Origin: Pseudonocardia halophobica
GTDB taxonomy: Bacteria; Actinomycetota; Actinomycetes; Mycobacteriales; Pseudonocardiaceae
Assembly: GCF_027922425.1 (NCBI RefSeq)
Contig: NZ_BSFQ01000002.1
Location: 186,001-250,000, forward strand
Length of the DNA stretch: 64,000 bases
Direction of reading: 5' to 3'
The notes below the pieces were generated by a model. That model saw only the letters and a list, made by a program, of their open reading frames with translations. It was not told the origin of the DNA and ran no database searches. Positions 8,497 through 16,670 of the stretch are shown one piece after another (the stretch's first letter is position 1; each line of letters starts with the position of its first letter). Made by a program: the position numbers and the translations under genes.

Positions 8497-9471
8497 GTGG
8501 TGGAGCGCGCGGTTCGGGAGCCTGCACTGTCGCCGGCGCCGGCGGTGGTCGTGGGCATCGACGGCTCGCGGTCGGCGATCGACGCCGCCACCTGGGCAGC
8601 CCGGGAGGCGGACCGGCGGGGCGCCGTGCTGCGTCTGATCGAGGTCGTCGAGTGGCAGGCCGACGCCACCGACCATCCCGAGGCGGCCGATGCCGCCGAG
8701 CGCAGCCGGTCGCTGCGCCGTCACGCAGCCCGTCGGCACGTCGATCGAGCGGCCGAGCACGCCGGGTTCCTGGTGCCCGAAGCCCGGATCATCCGGCAGG
8801 TGATCGAGGGCGCCCCGGCGGATGTACTCGGCCGGGCCTCGGACGAGGCGGACCTGGTGGTCATCGGCGGTCCGGTCGGCGGGTGGTCCGGGACGTTGCT
8901 CGGCCTGGCGCTCGCCGCCCGCAGCAGCTGCCCGCTGGTGTTCGTGGAGCACATCGGTCACTCCCGGCCGGACGGCCCCGTCGTCGTCGGGGTCGACGGG
9001 TCGCCGGGCGGCGACGCCGCGTTGCGTGTCGCGCTGCACGAGGCCCGCGAACGCGAGGTCCCGCTGGAGATCGTGCACGCCTGGAGCGACACTCCGCTCG
9101 ATCCGAGCCTGACGCCGAGCGTGGACTTCGCCGCCTTCGCCCCGGACGTCCGGGCCGCGCTCGACGAACGGGTGGCACCGTGGGTCGGCGCGTTCCCCGA
9201 GGTGGAGGTCCGGCACGCCATCGCCCGGGACCGGCCCGAGGCCATGCTCGCCGAGGCGTCGCAGGGAGCCCACCTGCTCGTGGTGGGTGGCAGTGGACGG
9301 CACGAGCACGTCGGGTTGGCGCTCGGCGAGGTCGCACGCCGCGTCGTGCTGCTCGCGCACTGCCCCGTCGCAGTGGTCGGGCCGCGCTGGCGCGGTCCGG
9401 GCGGGGGCGCCAGGGCGGGTTCCGCCGACCCCGCCGGCGCCGCTCCGGGCGCGGCCGGCACCGCCGGATGA
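8497..9471 (+). CDS. tandem-domain universal stress protein
   Basis: 324 aa from GTG 8497 (AAGGGAG six bases upstream). Two UspA domains, about 10-150 and 160-300. Each opens with the beta-strand VVVGIDGS/VVVGVDGS. The C-terminal GxxG ATP loop is degenerate in both halves (VIGGPVGGWSGTLL; VVGGSGRHEHVGLA), so ATP binding may be weak. An Ala/Gly/Pro tail of about 25 residues is likely disordered. Tandem USPs of this kind (Rv2005c, Rv2623 and others) belong to the mycobacterial DosR regulon. A DosR-like box is upstream, and a small conserved ORF follows closely. Confidence 0.9.
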   Translation: MVERAVREPALSPAPAVVVGIDGSRSAIDAATWAAREADRRGAVLRLIEVVEWQADATDHPEAADAAERSRSLRRHAARRHVDRAAEHAGFLVPEARIIRQVIEGAPADVLGRASDEADLVVIGGPVGGWSGTLLGLALAARSSCPLVFVEHIGHSRPDGPVVVGVDGSPGGDAALRVALHEAREREVPLEIVHAWSDTPLDPSLTPSVDFAAFAPDVRAALDERVAPWVGAFPEVEVRHAIARDRPEAMLAEASQGAHLLVVGGSGRHEHVGLALGEVARRVVLLAHCPVAVVGPRWRGPGGGARAGSADPAGAAPGAAGTAG

Positions 9472-9504
9472 GTGCGGGGCGGGGGCACGAGGAAGCAAGG
9501 ACTC

Positions 9505-9702
9505 ATGGAGCACAGCAAGATGGTGGAGCTCAGGTTGACGGCCGAGGAGGCGGAGACGGTCTACGAGGTCGTCACCGCTCACCTCGGGCGGATGTCGATG
9601 GAGATCGCGGACACGGACAACCCGCGGTACCGGAGTCATCTCCGTGAGCGGCGGGAGATCCTGATCCGGCTCCGCGACAGCCTGGCGATCGCCGTCGATT
9701 GA
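9505..9702 (+). CDS. small conserved-looking hypothetical protein
   Basis: 65 aa from ATG 9505 with GGAAGCAAGG upstream; an in-frame GTG at 9472 immediately after the USP stop is an alternative. The protein begins with a short strand (MVELRLTAEEAETV) and continues as two charged helices, including RYRSHLRERREILIRLRDSL. It has no membrane segment. It is co-directional with the USP 33 bp upstream and probably in its operon. The helical hairpin suggests a regulatory or partner protein, but no family is recognised. Confidence 0.7.
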   Translation: MEHSKMVELRLTAEEAETVYEVVTAHLGRMSMEIADTDNPRYRSHLRERREILIRLRDSLAIAVD

Positions 9703-9736
9703 CGACGGAGGAGAGGTAGCCGGACCGGAGGGCGGC

Positions 9737-10003
9737 TCAGGGGCCGGCGAGCAGCCGGATCCAGCCGGCCAGATCGGCCAGGCCTTCGTAGTCGTCCTCC
9801 TCGATCCTCCGCCCGGCCCGCTCGGAGACGCCGACGACCAGGTTGCGGAAGTCCAAGGAGTCGAGCCCGAGGGTCTCCCGCAGGTCGTCCTCGGGGCGGA
9901 GTCCGTCGAGCTCGGGGCCCGGCGCGATCCCGCGCAGGACGTCGACGACCAGCGCGCGCGCACGGTCCTCGGTCAGGGTGGTGAGCGCGGTCGGGTCGGT
10001 CAT
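9737..10003 (-). CDS. acyl carrier protein
   Basis: 88 aa. The phosphopantetheine motif GLDSLDF places the prosthetic serine at residue 49, in a four-helix ACP fold of normal length. Good GAGGTG ribosome site before ATG 10003. No ketosynthase, AMP ligase or acyltransferase gene is adjacent, so this is an orphan ACP, transcribed away from GH65 and towards the USP cluster. It could carry acyl, aminoacyl or lipid groups; nothing here decides which. Confidence 0.85.
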   Translation of the reverse strand: MTDPTALTTLTEDRARALVVDVLRGIAPGPELDGLRPEDDLRETLGLDSLDFRNLVVGVSERAGRRIEEDDYEGLADLAGWIRLLAGP

Positions 10004-10212
10004 GTCGGCACCTCGATGTCAGTCTCGGCGGATCGGGCGCCTGGATCGGGCAGCCAGGTGCGCGGTCGGCCACGGTGCACCGTGCGCCGGCTCGTGCGGC
10101 AGGGCCGGAGGGCCTGGTCGAGTCGAACCGTGCGTCGGCTGCGGCCGTGACCGGCCGAGCCGCTCCCGGACACAGGGGTCCCGGCCCTTCGGTGCGGCTC
10201 TCCCTCGTGAGC

Positions 10213-10227
10213 GGGGACGTTCGCCCC
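10213..10227. promoter_or_regulatory. DosR-like box upstream of the GH65 unit
   Basis: GGGGACGTTCGCCCC lies 53 bp before the leader ORF at 10281. It fits the GGGAC-N-TTCG-NCCC variant seen elsewhere in the window. Function is inferred. Confidence 0.35.
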
Positions 10228-10280
10228 TGATCGCCGCCCTCCAGCCTTTCTAGCGTCAGGAGGACGGCGAAGGAGGAGCC

Positions 10281-10367
10281 ATGCGCGCGTGCACGCCCTC
10301 GACCGACAGGGAGCGCGTGCACTGGCCGGTGCCACTGGAGGCGCTGGGCGGGCAGGGCCGGCCGTGA
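10281..10367 (+). CDS. 28-codon leader ORF coupled to the GH65 gene
   Basis: ATG 10281 follows the strongest Shine-Dalgarno-like stretch of the region (AAGGAGGAG). It opens 28 codons (MRACTPSTDRERVHW...) whose TGA at 10365-10367 overlaps the GTG start of GH65 (GTGA). It could be a translational-coupling leader. It could also be the true N-terminus of GH65 separated by a frameshift. Homologous starts would settle this. Confidence 0.4.
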   Translation: MRACTPSTDRERVHWPVPLEALGGQGRP

Positions 10368-12904
10368 CCGACCCCGCGCGGGCCCAGGACGACTGGACGC
10401 TGGTCCTCGACGGGTTCGACCCCGCCGACGAGGGCCGGCGCGAGGCGCTGTGCACTCTCGGCAACGGCTACCAGGCGGTGCGGGGTGCTGTGCCGGAGAG
10501 GGAGGCAGGCGGCGCGCACTATCCGGGCACCTACGCCGCCGGCTTCTTCAACCGGCTCCGCGACGAGGTCGGCAACGCGGTCGTCGAGACCGAGAGCATG
10601 GTCAACCTCCCCAACTGGCTGATGCTGCGCGTGGCGGTCGAGGGAGTGTGGATCGACCCGCTCGACCCCACACACCTGCTGGAACACCGGGTCACGCTCG
10701 ACATGCGGCGCGGGCTGCTCAGCCGGGTCCTGCGCTTCGCCGACGCCGCGGGCCGGCGCACCGCGATGCGCCAGCGCCGGTTCGTCCACATGGGCTGCCG
10801 GCACCTCGCCGGGCTGCAGACCGTCGTCACGCCCGAGAACTGGTCGGGGCGCCTGCGCGTGCGGTCGGGCCTCGACGGCAGGGTCACCAACTCCGGCGTG
10901 GCCCGGTACCGGGACATGGCCGGGCGGCACCTCCGGACAACGACCACGGACGAGATCGACCCGGAGACCCTGCTGCTCGTCGCCCGGACCACCCAGTCCG
11001 AGCTGCTGGTCGCCGAGGCGGCCCGGACCCGGGTCGAGGGCGGCGAGGGCGTCAGGCCCGGCCGCCGCACGGTGCGCGAGCGCAGCCGGATCTCCCACGA
11101 TCTGGAGCTGGAGGTCACCGAGGGCCGCGCGGTGACCGTGGAGAAGATCGTCGCCCTCGTCACCTCCCGGGACGTCGCGGTGTCCCACCCCGCGCTGACC
11201 GCCGTGGAGCAGCTCGGGGAGGCGCCGTGCTTCCAGGCCCTCCTGACCGGCCACGAGCTGGCCTGGGACCAGCTCTGGCGGCGGTTCCGCGTCGACCTGT
11301 CCGACGGCCGCGGTCCCGCGACGACCGAGACCCTCCGCACGCTCCGGCTCGGGCTGTTCCACGTGCTCCAGACCGTGTCGCCGCACGACCTCGATCTCGA
11401 CGCCGGGATCCCGGCGCGGGGCCTGCACGGCGAGGCCTACCGCGGGCACGTGTTCTGGGACGAGCTGTTCGTGCTGCCACTGCTGACCCTGCGGATGCCG
11501 CAGCTGGCGAGGGCGCTCCTGCACTACCGGGTCCGCCGTCTCGACGCCGCCCGCCGTGCCGCCCGGCTGGTCGGGCACCGGGGCGCGATGTTCCCCTGGC
11601 AGTCGGGGAGCGACGGCCGCGAGGAGAGCCAGCGGGTCCACCTCAACCCCCGCTCGGGTCGGTGGCTGCCCGACACCAGCCACCTGCAGCGGCACGTCGG
11701 CCTCGCGGTCGCCTACGACGTGTGGCAGTACTACCAGGCCACGGGCGACCTGGACTTCCTCACCGGCCACGGCGCCGAGGTGGTGCTGGAGGTCGCCCGC
11801 TTCTTCGCCGACCTCGCCCGGCACGACCCGGCGATGGATCGTTACCGGATCCGCGGGGTGATGGGGCCGGACGAGTACTCGACCCGGTACCCCGGTGCCG
11901 CTGAGCCCGGCATCGACGACAACGCCTACACCAACGTCATGGCGGTCTGGCTGTGGCACCGGGCCCGCGACACCCTCGCCGCGCTGCCCAGCACCCGGCG
12001 CGCCGAGCTCATCGGTCGCCTCGGGCTGACCCCGGCGGAGCTGCTGCACTGGGAGGACCTGTGTCGGCGGATGTACGTGCCCTTCCGGGACGACGGCGTC
12101 CTCGAGCAGTTCCACGGGGCGAGCCGGCTCGCCGAGCTCGACTGGGCGAACTACCGGCGGCGCTACGGGGACCTGCAGCGGCTCGACCGGATCCTGGAGG
12201 CCGAGGGCCGCTCCGTCGACGACTACCAGGCCACCAAGCAGGCCGACGCCCTCATGCTCTTCTACCTGCTGTCGGCCGACGAGCTGCGTGAACTGCTCGG
12301 CGGGATGGGCTACGCACTTCCGCCGGAGGCGATCCCACGCACCATCGACCACCACCTCGCGCGCACCGTGCACGGCTCCACCCTGAGCGCCCTCGTGCAC
12401 GCCTGGGTGCTCGCCCGTGCACACCGCGAGGACGCGCTCGACCACTTCGAGCGGGCCCTCAGCAGTGACCTGGCCGATGTCCAGGGCGGCACCACGGCCG
12501 AGGGCGTGCACCTGGGTGCGATGGCCGGGTCGGTCGACCTGCTGCAGCGATGCTTCGCGGGCCTGGAGACCCGGGCGGGCGCGCTCTGGTTCAACCCCCA
12601 CTGGCCCGAGCGGTTCGGGGTCCTGGAGTTCTCGGTGGAGTACCGGGGAGTCACCCTCGACGTCCGGGTCAGCGGCCGGGAGGTCCGGGTCGCCGCCGCG
12701 CCGGGACCCGGCACGCCCGTTCGTGTGGGGTGCGGGGACGACGTCCGGCTCCTGCGCACGGGCGAAGCGCTCCGCTTCGTCGCTGCATCAGGTGCGGCCG
12801 GCCGACCGGCGATCCCCGAACCTGTGATCGCGCCCGTCGAGGACGGTCGACCTCAGCCGATCGGACGGGACGGGGCGATCGGACGACCGCGTCGCAGTCC
12901 GTGA
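10364..12904 (+). CDS. glycoside hydrolase family 65 (trehalose/kojibiose/maltose phosphorylase-like)
   Basis: 846 aa from GTG 10364. Order: N-terminal beta-sandwich (about 10-290), helical linker, (alpha/alpha)6 barrel (about 340-730) and a C-terminal sheet domain. The catalytic acid is E504 in MGPDEYS. KQADALMLFYLL and STLSALVHAW are the family phosphate/substrate motifs. GH65 enzymes phosphorolyse or hydrolyse alpha-linked glucose disaccharides in the cytoplasm; sequence alone does not fix the linkage. No phosphoglucomutase lies beside it. Translation is probably coupled to the 28-codon ORF. Distant relatives occur next to stress genes in actinobacteria, and a DosR-like box precedes the unit. 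Confidence 0.9.
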   Translation: MTDPARAQDDWTLVLDGFDPADEGRREALCTLGNGYQAVRGAVPEREAGGAHYPGTYAAGFFNRLRDEVGNAVVETESMVNLPNWLMLRVAVEGVWIDPLDPTHLLEHRVTLDMRRGLLSRVLRFADAAGRRTAMRQRRFVHMGCRHLAGLQTVVTPENWSGRLRVRSGLDGRVTNSGVARYRDMAGRHLRTTTTDEIDPETLLLVARTTQSELLVAEAARTRVEGGEGVRPGRRTVRERSRISHDLELEVTEGRAVTVEKIVALVTSRDVAVSHPALTAVEQLGEAPCFQALLTGHELAWDQLWRRFRVDLSDGRGPATTETLRTLRLGLFHVLQTVSPHDLDLDAGIPARGLHGEAYRGHVFWDELFVLPLLTLRMPQLARALLHYRVRRLDAARRAARLVGHRGAMFPWQSGSDGREESQRVHLNPRSGRWLPDTSHLQRHVGLAVAYDVWQYYQATGDLDFLTGHGAEVVLEVARFFADLARHDPAMDRYRIRGVMGPDEYSTRYPGAAEPGIDDNAYTNVMAVWLWHRARDTLAALPSTRRAELIGRLGLTPAELLHWEDLCRRMYVPFRDDGVLEQFHGASRLAELDWANYRRRYGDLQRLDRILEAEGRSVDDYQATKQADALMLFYLLSADELRELLGGMGYALPPEAIPRTIDHHLARTVHGSTLSALVHAWVLARAHREDALDHFERALSSDLADVQGGTTAEGVHLGAMAGSVDLLQRCFAGLETRAGALWFNPHWPERFGVLEFSVEYRGVTLDVRVSGREVRVAAAPGPGTPVRVGCGDDVRLLRTGEALRFVAASGAAGRPAIPEPVIAPVEDGRPQPIGRDGAIGRPRRSP

Positions 12905-12920
12905 TCTTCGGCACCGGCCG

Positions 12921-13595
12921 TCAGCGGCGCCGGGCGAGACCGCCGTCGTCGATGCGCCAGGTCAGGTGGGATGCCACGTCCACGACGCCGTCGAGACGGC
13001 GGACGAGGCGCTCGGCCGCCTCGGCGGTGCTGCGCTCGCCGAGCTCGCCCGACAGGGTGACCACGCCGTCGACCACCTCGACCTCCACCGCCGTCGGGTC
13101 CTGCCAGAGCAGGTGGACCAGGACCTCGCCGAGGATGTCGGCGCGGATGTCGTCGTCCGAGCGCAGGAACGCGCGCAGCAGGTCGGTGCGGCTGACGACG
13201 CCCACCAGATGCCGGCCGTCGGTGTCGAGCACAGGCAGCCGCTTGACGCCGTGCCGGGTCATCAGCCGCGCGGCACGGGCGAGGGGGACGTCGGCGACGG
13301 TGGTCACCACCTTGGTGGTCATCACGTGGCCGACGGTGTCGCCGGTGCGGTGCCGGAGATCGTCGCGGCGGGCCGGGAACTCCCACCAGTGCGCGTCCCG
13401 GGGGAGCTGCGCGACCTGTGTCAGGAGCAGGTCACGCTCTGAGACCACTCCGACGAGGCGGTCGTCCTCATCGAGCACGGGCATCCCGCTGACGCGCCGG
13501 TCGTGCAGGACGCGCGCGGCCTCCTTGAGCGGCATCGCGGGCCGGGCGAGGACCACGTCCCTCGTCATGACGTCGCCGACGGTCAGGTTCTTCAT
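12921..13595 (-). CDS. CBS-pair protein with C-terminal BON domain
   Basis: 224 aa: two CBS motifs (about 5-60 and 88-145, MTRDVVLARPAMPLKEAA and MTTKVVTTVADVPLARAA) followed by a BON domain (about 150-215, VEVVDGVVTLSGELGE). CBS pairs bind adenosyl ligands; BON domains bind lipids or membranes. The combination suggests an energy-state sensor at the membrane. It is convergent with GH65 (16-bp gap). ATG 13595 has only a weak ribosome site. The paralogue at 15725-16429 has the same architecture. Confidence 0.88.
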   Translation of the reverse strand: MKNLTVGDVMTRDVVLARPAMPLKEAARVLHDRRVSGMPVLDEDDRLVGVVSERDLLLTQVAQLPRDAHWWEFPARRDDLRHRTGDTVGHVMTTKVVTTVADVPLARAARLMTRHGVKRLPVLDTDGRHLVGVVSRTDLLRAFLRSDDDIRADILGEVLVHLLWQDPTAVEVEVVDGVVTLSGELGERSTAEAAERLVRRLDGVVDVASHLTWRIDDGGLARRR

Positions 13596-13787
13596 GACCC
13601 GAGGATCGCCCCGGCACTGGCGCGGGGGCAGGTGCGCGGGTCCTGAGCGGGCAGGGCCCCTCGTCGCCGGTGGGAGGGTCGAGCGGCTGCGGGGGCCGGT
13701 CCAGGTCTGCAACCGGACCGGGCGCATCCTTCGGCGGGCCGGCAGGCTGGGCGTGCGGACCCCGCCATGTCGGACCGGCGGAGCACC

Positions 13788-13800
13788 GGGACCTTCGGCC
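13788..13800. promoter_or_regulatory. DosR-like box
   Basis: GGGACCTTCGGCC, in the promoter gap of the plus-strand operon starting at 13914. One of the best matches to the island pattern. Confidence 0.5.
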
Positions 13801-13865
13801 GGACCGTCGGCGCGATGGCGGTGCGGCCGTCCCGAACGATCGGTGGCGTCCGGCGCGTGGCCGGC

Positions 13866-13878
13866 GGACCTTGTGCCC
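13866..13878. promoter_or_regulatory. DosR-like box
   Basis: GGACCTTGTGCCC, 35 bp before ATG 13914 and 78 bp after the box at 13788. A weaker third copy (GGAACCTTTCGGT) abuts the ATG itself. Paired sites at such spacing are usual for DosR promoters. Confidence 0.45.
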
Positions 13879-13913
13879 TGCCCGATGCGTCGGCGTCGCC
13901 GGAACCTTTCGGT

Positions 13914-14183
13914 ATGAACGCAGTGCTGGACGGCCGGGCCGACCTGGCCGGGCCGGAGGCGGGCGACGACGGAATCGGCGGAACCGCCGGCGCCGGGGAC
14001 GAGGAGCACGTCCTCGCGGCCCTGTACGGGGACGAGGCCGAGTTCGACGCCGACGTCGACGCGGCGCTGCTCGAGCGGCCGAACCTTCGGGTGACCTCGA
14101 CCGGCCGGAACACGGACGACATGTCGCAGATCGCCGGCCGGGCGGTCGCGCGCGGAGGGACGGCCCGGAATGCGCGCCGATGA
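13914..14183 (+). CDS. small acidic hypothetical protein, first gene of an operon
   Basis: 89 aa from ATG 13914. The frame also contains ATG 13767, but two DosR-like boxes lie between the two starts, so the later ATG is preferred. The centre is very acidic (GDEEHVLAALYGDEAEFDADVDAALL) and the tail basic. No family is recognised. No ribosome site is visible, so translation may be leaderless. It overlaps the Rv1733c-like gene by 14 bp. Confidence 0.5.
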   Translation: MNAVLDGRADLAGPEAGDDGIGGTAGAGDEEHVLAALYGDEAEFDADVDAALLERPNLRVTSTGRNTDDMSQIAGRAVARGGTARNARR

Positions 14184-14748
14184 AGACACCAGCCCGTCCC
14201 GGCCGGAGCCCCGCGCTCGCCGGCTTCCCCGCCGCCGGTCCGACCGCGTCGCCGACCTGGCCGCCTGGACTGTGTGTGTCGCGGTCCTGGTGGTGCTGGG
14301 CGCTGCGGTCGTGATCGGGCTGCGGGTGCACGACGGCCTGTCCGAGCGGGTGACCGCGGAGGCCCGTGACCGCACCCGCATCACCGCGGTCCTGGCCGAG
14401 GACGTCCCCGTCCTGCCCGAGGGCGGTGGTCGCATCCCGGCCGACGTGCGTTGGACGGGCCCCGACGGGGTCGAGCGCGTCGGCCGCGTCGAAGTGCACG
14501 GACCCAAGCAGGCCGGAGACCCGGTGGCCGCCTGGGTCACCACCGACGGCCGTGTCGTGCGGGCCCCGCTGACCACCACCGAGGCCTTCTTCGTCACGTT
14601 CGCGACGGCGGGCACCGTCCTGCTGGTCGGCGAGTTCGTGGTGGCCGCGCTCGGACACCTGGCGTTCCTCGGGGTCGGCCGGTTGCATGCCGCCGAATGG
14701 GAGCGGGAGTGGGCCGAGGTCGAGCCGCGGTGGCGGAGCACCCGGTGA
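14170..14748 (+). CDS. Rv1733c-like two-helix membrane protein
   Basis: 192 aa. A basic N-terminus precedes a first membrane helix (about 30-50), then an extracytoplasmic domain of about 90 residues and a second helix (about 135-165), ending in a charged tail. This two-helix layout, with VRWTGPDGVERVG and a late AAEWEREWAEVEPRW, matches the Rv1733c family, a strongly DosR-induced mycobacterial protein of unknown function. Its TGA overlaps the GTG of the CBS-USP gene. It sits in the operon 13914-16429. Confidence 0.8.
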   Translation: MRADEDTSPSRPEPRARRLPRRRSDRVADLAAWTVCVAVLVVLGAAVVIGLRVHDGLSERVTAEARDRTRITAVLAEDVPVLPEGGGRIPADVRWTGPDGVERVGRVEVHGPKQAGDPVAAWVTTDGRVVRAPLTTTEAFFVTFATAGTVLLVGEFVVAALGHLAFLGVGRLHAAEWEREWAEVEPRWRSTR

Positions 14749-15725
14749 GCACGGGCGCCGCGGGGCTTCGGGCCGACGACGTGATGAGCAGTCCCGTCAT
14801 CACCGTGCGGACGGGCACCCCCGTCGCTCCGGCGGCTGCGTTGCTGGCCGCGCACGGTTTCACCGCGGCGCCGGTGGTCGACGAGAACGGGCGGCTGCTC
14901 GGCATCGTGACCGAGGCCGACCTGGTCCGCGATCGGTTCCGGCCGGAGGGATGGCCCGAGCGACGCACTCCTGAGGTCGTCGACGAGGTCATGTCCGGGA
15001 CGCCGGCGATGATGCGCCCGGAGGACGACCTCGCCGACGTCGTGTCGCTCATGCTGAGCGCGCACGTGCGGTCCGTGCCCATTGTCGACGACGGTGATCT
15101 GGTCGGCATCGTCACTCGCCGGGACGCCCTGCGGGTCATCGCACGTGAGGAGCACAGCGCCGAGGAGGTCCGCCGCCGGCGTGACCTGCCGGAGCGTCCG
15201 GCCCGGCATGTCGGGTCACCACGCGGGCGGATCGTCGTGGGTGACGACGGGTCGCCCGGTGCGGCTGCCGCACTCCGCTTCGCACTGCGTGAGGCGGCCC
15301 GGCGGGGAGCAGGGGTCGAGGTGGTGTCCGCCTTCACGGTGCCGGCGCCCTGGCCGGTCGTGTACGGCGTGCCGCAGGTCCCCACACCCCGCGGGATGGC
15401 GACGGAGATCGAACGCGAGTTGCGCATCAGGGCGGCTGCGGCCGCCGACGAGCTGCGGGCCGAGCAGGACGGCCGGGTCCCCGGGATCGTGGTGCGGGCC
15501 GTGCCGGGGGAACCGGGGCACGTGTTGAGCGCCGCGTCGGTGGGCGCGGACCTGCTCGTGGTGGGCTCGCGCGGCCGCGGAGCCGGGGCGAGCCTGTTGC
15601 TCGGGTCGGTGGGGCTGCACTGCGTGCTGCACGCGCCCAGCACCGTCACCGTGGTGCCGTCAGCCGGCCGGTCCGGCGGGACCGCCGTGCCCGTGTCCGA
15701 CGAGGAGCCTGCCGAGGTGAGGTGA
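14745..15725 (+). CDS. CBS-pair fused to a universal stress domain
   Basis: 326 aa from GTG 14745, overlapping the previous stop (GTGA). Two CBS motifs (about 8-65 and 82-140, ending GIVTRRDALRVI) are followed by one USP domain (about 160-305) with RIVVGDDGSPGA and an intact ATP loop GSRGRGAGASLLLGS. The fusion joins an adenylate-sensing CBS pair to an ATP-binding USP in one chain; in mycobacteria Hrp1 (CBS) and USPs are separate DosR-regulon proteins. The next gene starts within its stop codon. Confidence 0.9.
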   Translation: MSTGAAGLRADDVMSSPVITVRTGTPVAPAAALLAAHGFTAAPVVDENGRLLGIVTEADLVRDRFRPEGWPERRTPEVVDEVMSGTPAMMRPEDDLADVVSLMLSAHVRSVPIVDDGDLVGIVTRRDALRVIAREEHSAEEVRRRRDLPERPARHVGSPRGRIVVGDDGSPGAAAALRFALREAARRGAGVEVVSAFTVPAPWPVVYGVPQVPTPRGMATEIERELRIRAAAAADELRAEQDGRVPGIVVRAVPGEPGHVLSAASVGADLLVVGSRGRGAGASLLLGSVGLHCVLHAPSTVTVVPSAGRSGGTAVPVSDEEPAEVR

Positions 15726-16429
15726 TGACCGTGCTGCGGAGGACCTTGGTCGCGGAGGTCATGACGAGAGACGTCGAGGCGGTCGGCCCCGACGCCCCGG
15801 TCGCCGAGATCGTCGCCGCGCTCCGTCGCCGCGGAGTCCGCGCCCTGCCCGTGGTCGAGGGGGAGTACCTGCTCGGTGTCGTCTCCGAGGCGGACGTGCT
15901 CCGCCTGGCCGAGCACGACGACGTGGAGCGACCCGTGGTCCATCGACGGCGCCGGTGGCGGCACCGGGAGGAGATCGCGACGCACGCCCACGCCCGCGAC
16001 CTGATGACGTCGGATGTCGTCACCGTCGCACCGGAGACCGGTGTGAGGGAGGCGGCGCGCCTCATGGCGGAGCACCGGTTGGGCTGGCTCCCCGTGGTCG
16101 ACGGACCCCCGGGGGACCTCGGGGGCCGGCCCGTGCGGCTCTGCGGCGTGCTGGGACGCGCCGACCTGCTGCGGGTGTTCGAACGCCCGGACGACGACCT
16201 GGCCCGCGAGGTCCGCGACGAGGTCCTCGGCCGCATCCTGCTGATCGACCCCGGCCGGGTGGACGTGACGGTCTCCGGCGGCGTGGTGACGCTCGAGGGG
16301 CGGGTGCCGACGCACGCCGACGCCGTCGTGGCCGTCGCCCTGACCCACCGGCTCGAGGGCGTGGTCGACGTGGTCGACCGTCTCGGGCACGACGTGGACG
16401 AGCGCACCGTCGATCCGAAGACCCTCTAG
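15725..16429 (+). CDS. CBS-pair protein with C-terminal BON domain
   Basis: 234 aa from ATG 15725, overlapping the preceding TGA (TGATG), with GAGGTGAGG upstream; GTG 15722 is possible. CBS motifs at about 10-65 and 90-155 are separated by a basic loop (HRRRRWRHREE). A BON domain (about 165-225) has VDVTVSGGVVTLEG. It is paralogous to 12921-13595 but with a longer linker. It is the last gene of the four-gene operon. A role as ligand-sensing, membrane-associated regulator is inferred. Confidence 0.88.
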   Translation: MTVLRRTLVAEVMTRDVEAVGPDAPVAEIVAALRRRGVRALPVVEGEYLLGVVSEADVLRLAEHDDVERPVVHRRRRWRHREEIATHAHARDLMTSDVVTVAPETGVREAARLMAEHRLGWLPVVDGPPGDLGGRPVRLCGVLGRADLLRVFERPDDDLAREVRDEVLGRILLIDPGRVDVTVSGGVVTLEGRVPTHADAVVAVALTHRLEGVVDVVDRLGHDVDERTVDPKTL

Positions 16430-16623
16430 CATTCCGGCGGCTGCGTGGGGACCGTGGCCGGACCCGGTGTCGGCGCCCGGGAGAAGGCGCGCCACGAGCC
16501 CGAGCAGGTCGGCGACGCGCCGGTCGACGATCGTGCGCAGCAGCTGCCGGCCGAACCTGCCGCGCCGTCGACGCCCACACGGACGCGCATGGCGGTTCCT
16601 GCCCGAAGCGGAACACCGCAGAC

Positions 16624-16660
16624 CACAGGGTGCCGCACTCGATGGGCGCGGCACCCTGTG
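16624..16660. terminator. perfect 13-bp hairpin between convergent operons
   Basis: CACAGGGTGCCGC pairs exactly with GCGGCACCCTGTG across an 11-base loop, 10 bp downstream of the Hsp20 stop. There is no T-run, as is common in GC-rich actinobacteria. It can serve both the Hsp20 gene and the CBS operon. Confidence 0.75.
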
Positions 16661-16670
16661 TCCGCTGCGA

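Noticed and set aside
10256..12601. A 781-codon antisense frame inside the GH65 gene.
   Set aside because: It is a shadow of the GH65 coding strand; the sense frame has all family motifs.
12921..15209. A 762-codon frame suggesting a long CBS protein.
   Set aside because: Homology begins only at MKNLTVGDVM (ATG 13595). The upstream part is antisense to the CBS-USP and Rv1733c-like genes.
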